DNA from: CAYJBH01 sp964370605
GTDB lineage: Bacteria > Bacillota > Clostridia > Oscillospirales > Ruminococcaceae
Direction: 5' to 3'
Assembly: GCA_964370605.1 (NCBI GenBank)
Contig: CAYJJX010000003.1
Span: 1 to 64,000 of the forward strand
DNA length: 64,000 bases
Below, in pieces: positions 60,138 through 64,000 of the stretch. The notes beneath the pieces are model-generated. The model was not told the DNA's origin. It saw only the letters and a list, made by a program, of their open reading frames with translations, and did no database searches. Numbering within the stretch: the first letter of the stretch is position 1; each line of letters begins with the position of its first letter. The position numbers and the translations under genes were made by a program.

Positions 60138-61922
60138 TTATTCTTCTACTCTCTCGATGGCACCAAATTTACAGAGTTCCATGCAAAGTCCGCAGGCGGT
60201 ACATGCACTTTTGTCCTGTATGGTTGCCTTGCCATCGACAAATGCCATGGCGGGGCACGCCATCTTCATGCAGACTTTGCATCCGACACACTTTTCCGGT
60301 GTGATGGCACATGATTTGCCGACATTTTGTCGAGCGATCTCTTTAATGAGTATACAGGGGCGACGGGTCACGATGACGAATGGTCCGGTTGCGGCAAGAC
60401 CGTCTTTCAATGCGGCGGTCATGGCGGTCATGTCAAGCGGATCGACGATGCGAAGCGCCTCGTCGGTGATTCCGGTTGCCTTGATCATGGCAACGATATC
60501 GATGGCCGGTTTATCCTGTCCCATGACGTTTTTATCGTTGGCGGGATTGAGCTGATGGCCGGTCATGGCGGTGATGGAGTTGTCCAGCACCACGGCGATG
60601 ACGTCTGCCTGTGCCGATACAATATCGACCAGTCCGGTCAAGCCGGAATGAAAGAAGGTGGAGTCGCCGAGCGTTCCGATGACCTTTCGAGAATCGCCCT
60701 GTGATTTGAGCGCCTGCGCCATGCCGATGGTCATGCTGAAACCGCCACCCATGCAGATGCAGGTGTCAAGACCGTTGAGGGGCGGTGCCGCTCCGAGGGT
60801 GTAACATCCGATGTCGGCAACCGAGACGAATTTGTCTCTCATGCGGGACATGGCATAGTAGTATCCACGGTGAGGACATCCCGCACACAGTACCGGAGGA
60901 CGTGCCGGCATCGGCTGTGTTGTTGCAACAAACGGTGCACTTTCGCCGAGTAAGGCCTCTTTGATGATTCTGGCGTTCAGCTCACCCTGTATTGTGATCT
61001 TTTCTTTTCCGATGCAGTGGGTGAAACCAAGGGCACGGACTGCATTTTCAAGGTATGGGTCATTTTCTTCCACGATGTAAAGGGTATCATATCCCGATGC
61101 AAAATCACAGATGAGATTTTTCGGCAGGGGATAGGTGATGCCGAGTTTCAGATAGTCGGCGTTGTCACCGAACACCTCTTTTGAGTGTTGGTAGCATACA
61201 CCGGAGGTGATGATACCGATCTTTGATCCGTTTTTCTCGACAACGTTTTGCGGACATGAGTTGCCGTATTCTTCTAATTTTGCCAACATATCTTCACGGA
61301 ACACGTGACGAACACGGGAGTTTGCCGGAAGCAAAACGTTTTTGGAGGGGTTCAGTTCATATTTTTTTGTTGGTACCTCGACACGGTCACACAGCTCAAC
61401 CAAACTTTTGCTGTGGCAGATTCGAGTGGTCATTCTGATCATGACGGGGGTGTCGTATTTTTCCGAAAGTTCAAAAGCGAGTTTAGTGAAATCTTTCGCC
61501 TCCTGTGAATCGGACGGCTCCAACATTGCGATTTTTGAGTGAGGGGCATAGTTGCGGTTGTCCTGCTCGTTCTGAGAGCTGTGACAGCCGGGGTCGTCGG
61601 CGGACACGAAAACAAGTCCACCGCCCACTCCGGCATATGCAATGCTGAAGATCGGGTCGGCGGCAACGTTCATGCCGACGTGTTTGAATGCGCAAAAAGA
61701 GCGTGCACCGCCGATGCTTGCGCCGGCGGCAATCTCAAAGGCGACCTTTTCGTTACATGCCCACTGAGAGTAGACGGTGTCGCTGTAACGCTCGGCGATG
61801 TTTTCTAAAATCTCGGTGCTCGGTGTGCCGGGGTATGCGGCGGCAACGGTACAACCCGCCTCATACACCGCTCTTGCGACAGCCTCGTCACCGGTCAACA
61901 GTTGTCGTTTTTGCTCGCTCAT
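60138..61922 (-). CDS. iorA: Indolepyruvate:ferredoxin oxidoreductase alpha subunit
   Basis: A 594-residue thiamine-diphosphate enzyme subunit. The N-terminal pyrimidine domain begins LLTGDEAVARAVYEAGCTVAAAYPGTPSTEI; the TPP-binding middle includes GDSTFFHSGLTGLVDIVSAQAD; the C-terminus has two 4Fe-4S motifs (CVGCKVCMKMACP and CTACGLCMELCK). Its ATG overlaps the stop of the cyclophilin gene by one base. It forms the heteromeric enzyme with IorB. Confidence 0.94.
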   Translation of the reverse strand: MSEQKRQLLTGDEAVARAVYEAGCTVAAAYPGTPSTEILENIAERYSDTVYSQWACNEKVAFEIAAGASIGGARSFCAFKHVGMNVAADPIFSIAYAGVGGGLVFVSADDPGCHSSQNEQDNRNYAPHSKIAMLEPSDSQEAKDFTKLAFELSEKYDTPVMIRMTTRICHSKSLVELCDRVEVPTKKYELNPSKNVLLPANSRVRHVFREDMLAKLEEYGNSCPQNVVEKNGSKIGIITSGVCYQHSKEVFGDNADYLKLGITYPLPKNLICDFASGYDTLYIVEENDPYLENAVRALGFTHCIGKEKITIQGELNARIIKEALLGESAPFVATTQPMPARPPVLCAGCPHRGYYYAMSRMRDKFVSVADIGCYTLGAAPPLNGLDTCICMGGGFSMTIGMAQALKSQGDSRKVIGTLGDSTFFHSGLTGLVDIVSAQADVIAVVLDNSITAMTGHQLNPANDKNVMGQDKPAIDIVAMIKATGITDEALRIVDPLDMTAMTAALKDGLAATGPFVIVTRRPCILIKEIARQNVGKSCAITPEKCVGCKVCMKMACPAMAFVDGKATIQDKSACTACGLCMELCKFGAIERVEE

Positions 61923-62407
61923 TATGCTCCCTCCGTTACCCTGATTGTCTTGATGATAACAGGGGTTTTTGGCTTGTCTGAAAAGTCGGTTTTGGTGTCG
62001 GCAATTTCGTCCACCACTTCAATGCCCTCGGTCACACAGCCGAAAGCGGCATAGCTTCCGTCAAGGTGCGAGGCATCTTTGTGCATGATGAAAAATTGAC
62101 TGCCGGCAGAATCGGGGTGGCCGCTTCGTGCCATGCTGATGACACCACGGGTGTGCTTGATCGGGTTTTCCACACCATTGTCTGCGAATTCCCCTTTGAT
62201 TTTGTGTCCCGGACCGCCCATTCCGGTGCCGTCGGGGCAACCGCCTTGAACCATGAAACCGGGGATTACACGGTGAAAGCAAAGACCGTCATAGAATCCG
62301 TCATTTGCAAGTTTTTCAAAGTTTTCTACCGAAATCGGTGCAACCTCGTTGTTCAGCGACAGTTTTATTATACCGCCGTTTTCCATTTCGATGATAGCAT
62401 TTTTCAT
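61922..62407 (-). CDS. Cyclophilin-type peptidyl-prolyl isomerase
   Basis: A 161-residue foldase with the active-site set: FHRVIPGFMVQGG (with R), MARSGHPDSAGSQFFIM and LDGSYAAFGCVTEG. No signal peptide, so cytoplasmic. It lies at the start of the iorA-iorB-thioesterase run and overlaps iorA by one base; a functional link to those genes is not evident. Confidence 0.93.
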   Translation of the reverse strand: MKNAIIEMENGGIIKLSLNNEVAPISVENFEKLANDGFYDGLCFHRVIPGFMVQGGCPDGTGMGGPGHKIKGEFADNGVENPIKHTRGVISMARSGHPDSAGSQFFIMHKDASHLDGSYAAFGCVTEGIEVVDEIADTKTDFSDKPKTPVIIKTIRVTEGA

Positions 62408-62437
62408 ATCATTACTCCCTTTCGTTTTTACTGTGTT

Positions 62438-62599
62438 TTATTCCCCTGGTTTTTTCTTCGAATCCTCTCTTGGGGTGCTGTAACAAGACGGTAACGAGTC
62501 GGGGCTGTGGGCTGCGATACATTCGCAACAGATTCCGTGCCTCGGGCAAGATGTATATTTGCATGGACATGATATTTTGTCGTTGTTTTTACAGGCCAT
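62438..62599 (-). CDS. Small Cys-rich protein, DUF6485-like
   Basis: A 53-residue protein with eight or nine cysteines, most in CPCKYTSCPRHGICCECIAAH, and a lysine-rich end. I recognise the pattern as the DUF6485 family of small anaerobe proteins, whose role is unknown; metal binding is likely. AAAGGAG lies 8 bases before the ATG. It is 30 bases upstream of the cyclophilin gene and probably cotranscribed with it. Confidence 0.75.
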   Translation of the reverse strand: MACKNNDKISCPCKYTSCPRHGICCECIAAHSPDSLPSCYSTPREDSKKKPGE

Positions 62600-62776
62600 A
62601 GCGAAAACTCCTTTTCCGTTTCATAATATGAATATCATATCATAAACAGGGGCGGATTTCAACAAAATTTTGCAAAAGAAAAGAGAGAAGACCACGAGGG
62701 GGTTATCGTCGAAGAGGGAGATTGCCAAAGCAAAAACTTAAAGGCCGTTTTTGATCAAAAGTTATGCTCACATAAA

Positions 62777-64000
62777 CTATATAATGCACGCTATCGCAAA
62801 ACTAGCTATTGTATAGAATACCAATACTCGCACAGCTTTTATCGGCCTTATTATCGTGATAAAGGACAAGACGGTAGCCATGATGAGCACAAGGATTGCC
62901 CAGCCGGACAAAAGACGAAGTCCGGTGAACCAGTATGCATCAATATAGAGCAAAAGCTTAGACATGGCGGCTATCGCAAAAAACATGCTCTGTACCAAAA
63001 AGAGAAGCGATGCAAATTTGAGACCTTTATGTTCGCGCAATGGAATCGTGGAAAGTTTGGAGACGGCAAACAGCAGGAACAGATTGATGCCCATTATGAC
63101 GCACAGCTCAAAAAAACCTTGCCGTGCATATTCCGAATAGGTGAAATCGTCCGGTAGTTCGCCCAAAAAGCCGCTGATAAAATAGCTGAGCTGAAGTCCG
63201 ACATAGACGACATACACCGCCGTGAAGGTGGCGATTATTGTCGTCAAGACACAGGCACTTACGGTGCGCACACGCTGTATATGACCGGTGAGGATGTCCG
63301 CTTTTATTGAGCCGTCGCCTTTGTGGTGCGCTCCGTACACAAGACCGAAGAAATAACACCCGATAGGAATGGAGTAAAGGGCTTGAAAGATATATTGAGT
63401 TATATTGATGTTGTGCTGAATGAATAAGAAGGAAAAAATCTCTGCAAAGTTGTCGTCGGTACTTCCAAGAATGAGGACGACAATATACAGGGTAAAGATC
63501 GAGCCCAATACTGCAAGGACGCTCGGCAAAATTTTCCCGATGTGCTCTTTTTTGTTTTCTTCGCTCTTTGCCACCGATTTAAAGCCGCCTATAATAAGCG
63601 TGATTCTCAAAAACCAGTTACCGAACGGTTTGATTATATAGCCGTTTAGCATGTCAAACAGGAAAAAACGTCCCGTTGTGCCGTCGATGAGCACACCGTG
63701 GCGAAGCAGTACCCAGTAGATAGCCATGCCGTGCAAAAAAAGCGACACGAAAACCCCTGTTCCGCTCGAATCGTTTACCAACATGCCGTGATTGAGGTTG
63801 AAAGCAGTTCCCACAATCAAAAGACAGGCAAGCCAAAAATAGGATTCGAGCGCGGTGGTTTTGTCGAACTTTTTCGTTTTGGAATAGTGCAACAATTCTG
63901 TCCAAAGAACAAAGCCGATCAAAAAGATCATTTTCAAAATTGCACCTTTTATGTCATCGAAGGAGGTTAAATATCCTTCAAGGTATATATAACCCAAAAG
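62777..64000 (-). CDS. DUF4153/DUF4173-family membrane protein (partial)
   Basis: More than 407 residues with at least ten hydrophobic segments; it enters the window at its right edge, so the start is not visible. The motif TYSEYARQGFFELCVIMGINL is typical of the DUF4153/DUF4173 membrane family of unknown function. The region 62600-62776 between it and the Cys-rich gene holds nothing I can name. Confidence 0.72.
   Translation of the reverse strand, partial: LLGYIYLEGYLTSFDDIKGAILKMIFLIGFVLWTELLHYSKTKKFDKTTALESYFWLACLLIVGTAFNLNHGMLVNDSSGTGVFVSLFLHGMAIYWVLLRHGVLIDGTTGRFFLFDMLNGYIIKPFGNWFLRITLIIGGFKSVAKSEENKKEHIGKILPSVLAVLGSIFTLYIVVLILGSTDDNFAEIFSFLFIQHNINITQYIFQALYSIPIGCYFFGLVYGAHHKGDGSIKADILTGHIQRVRTVSACVLTTIIATFTAVYVVYVGLQLSYFISGFLGELPDDFTYSEYARQGFFELCVIMGINLFLLFAVSKLSTIPLREHKGLKFASLLFLVQSMFFAIAAMSKLLLYIDAYWFTGLRLLSGWAILVLIMATVLSFITIIRPIKAVRVLVFYTIASFAIACII

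Noticed and set aside
1..64000. CRISPR array, rRNA or tRNA genes
   Set aside because: No regularly spaced repeats, no rRNA segments and no T-arm-like motif in intergenic DNA were seen.

Overview
The window looks like a chromosomal stretch of an anaerobic, Gram-positive Clostridia-type bacterium (Oscillospirales-like is my best guess). I infer this from gene content, not from a database search: indolepyruvate:ferredoxin oxidoreductase, a ferredoxin-type aldo/keto reductase, FeoAB with a small Cys-rich partner, ribosomal protein S21, a Gx-family transporter, low-GC-type promoters matching TTGACA-17-TATAAT, AAAGGA-type ribosome binding sites and many TTG/GTG starts. A run of 10 Ns at 41803-41812 marks an assembly gap. 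I see no rRNA, tRNA or CRISPR array.

Layout. 0-2 kb: end of an unknown gene, a CorC/HlyC-like CBS protein, ADP-ribose pyrophosphatase and a GNAT remnant. 2-6 kb: an oxidoreductase/ThuA/oxidoreductase operon with a divergent AraC regulator. 6-10.7 kb: a two-component system followed by two related lipoproteins. 10.8-17.6 kb: glgB, an HD-GYP response regulator and a large hybrid kinase in one operon. 17.6-25 kb: folA-thyA, divergent secA, thiI, an M29 aminopeptidase and a NUDIX hydrolase. 25.2-37.1 kb: a compact phage element. 37.2-42.7 kb: a ccdA remnant, a YeiH transporter with its LysR regulator, L-fucose isomerase and an AraC regulator. 42.8-54.3 kb: GH31 glycosidase, MFS and MATE transporters, feoAB, a DJ-1/PfpI protein, a sulfatase and an aldo/keto reductase. 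54.4-64 kb: methyltransferase, rpiB, HAD phosphatase, dinB, rpsU, a Gx transporter, an operon joining DUF6485, cyclophilin, iorA, iorB and a hotdog thioesterase, and a membrane protein cut by the window edge.

The most unusual object is the 12-kb phage element (about 25.14-37.14 kb). Two divergent promoters, both perfect TTGACA-17-TATAAT, separate a CI-like repressor plus ImmA protease from one rightward operon. That operon reads: small acidic protein, large terminase, portal (with a zinc-ribbon insert), an overlapping Ogr/Delta-like zinc finger, scaffold, capsid, a small basic protein, an adaptor (with a beta-sandwich insert), a P22 gp10/T7 gp12-like tail nozzle, a small protein, an M23-type lysin and a holin. 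Terminator hairpins bracket it. I see no integrase, replication gene, tape measure, tail fibre or attachment repeats. It could be a very small podovirus-type prophage, a satellite, a domesticated gene-transfer particle or a decayed remnant.

Other points of interest: an operon logic in which IorAB could make arylacetyl-CoA and the coupled thioesterase could release arylacetate; a string of five hairpins between iorA and iorB; palindromes sharing one core at 45.4 and 55.2 kb; operator-like dyads over the feo promoter; and a FucI/GH31/sulfatase neighbourhood that suggests use of fucosylated or sulfated glycans.
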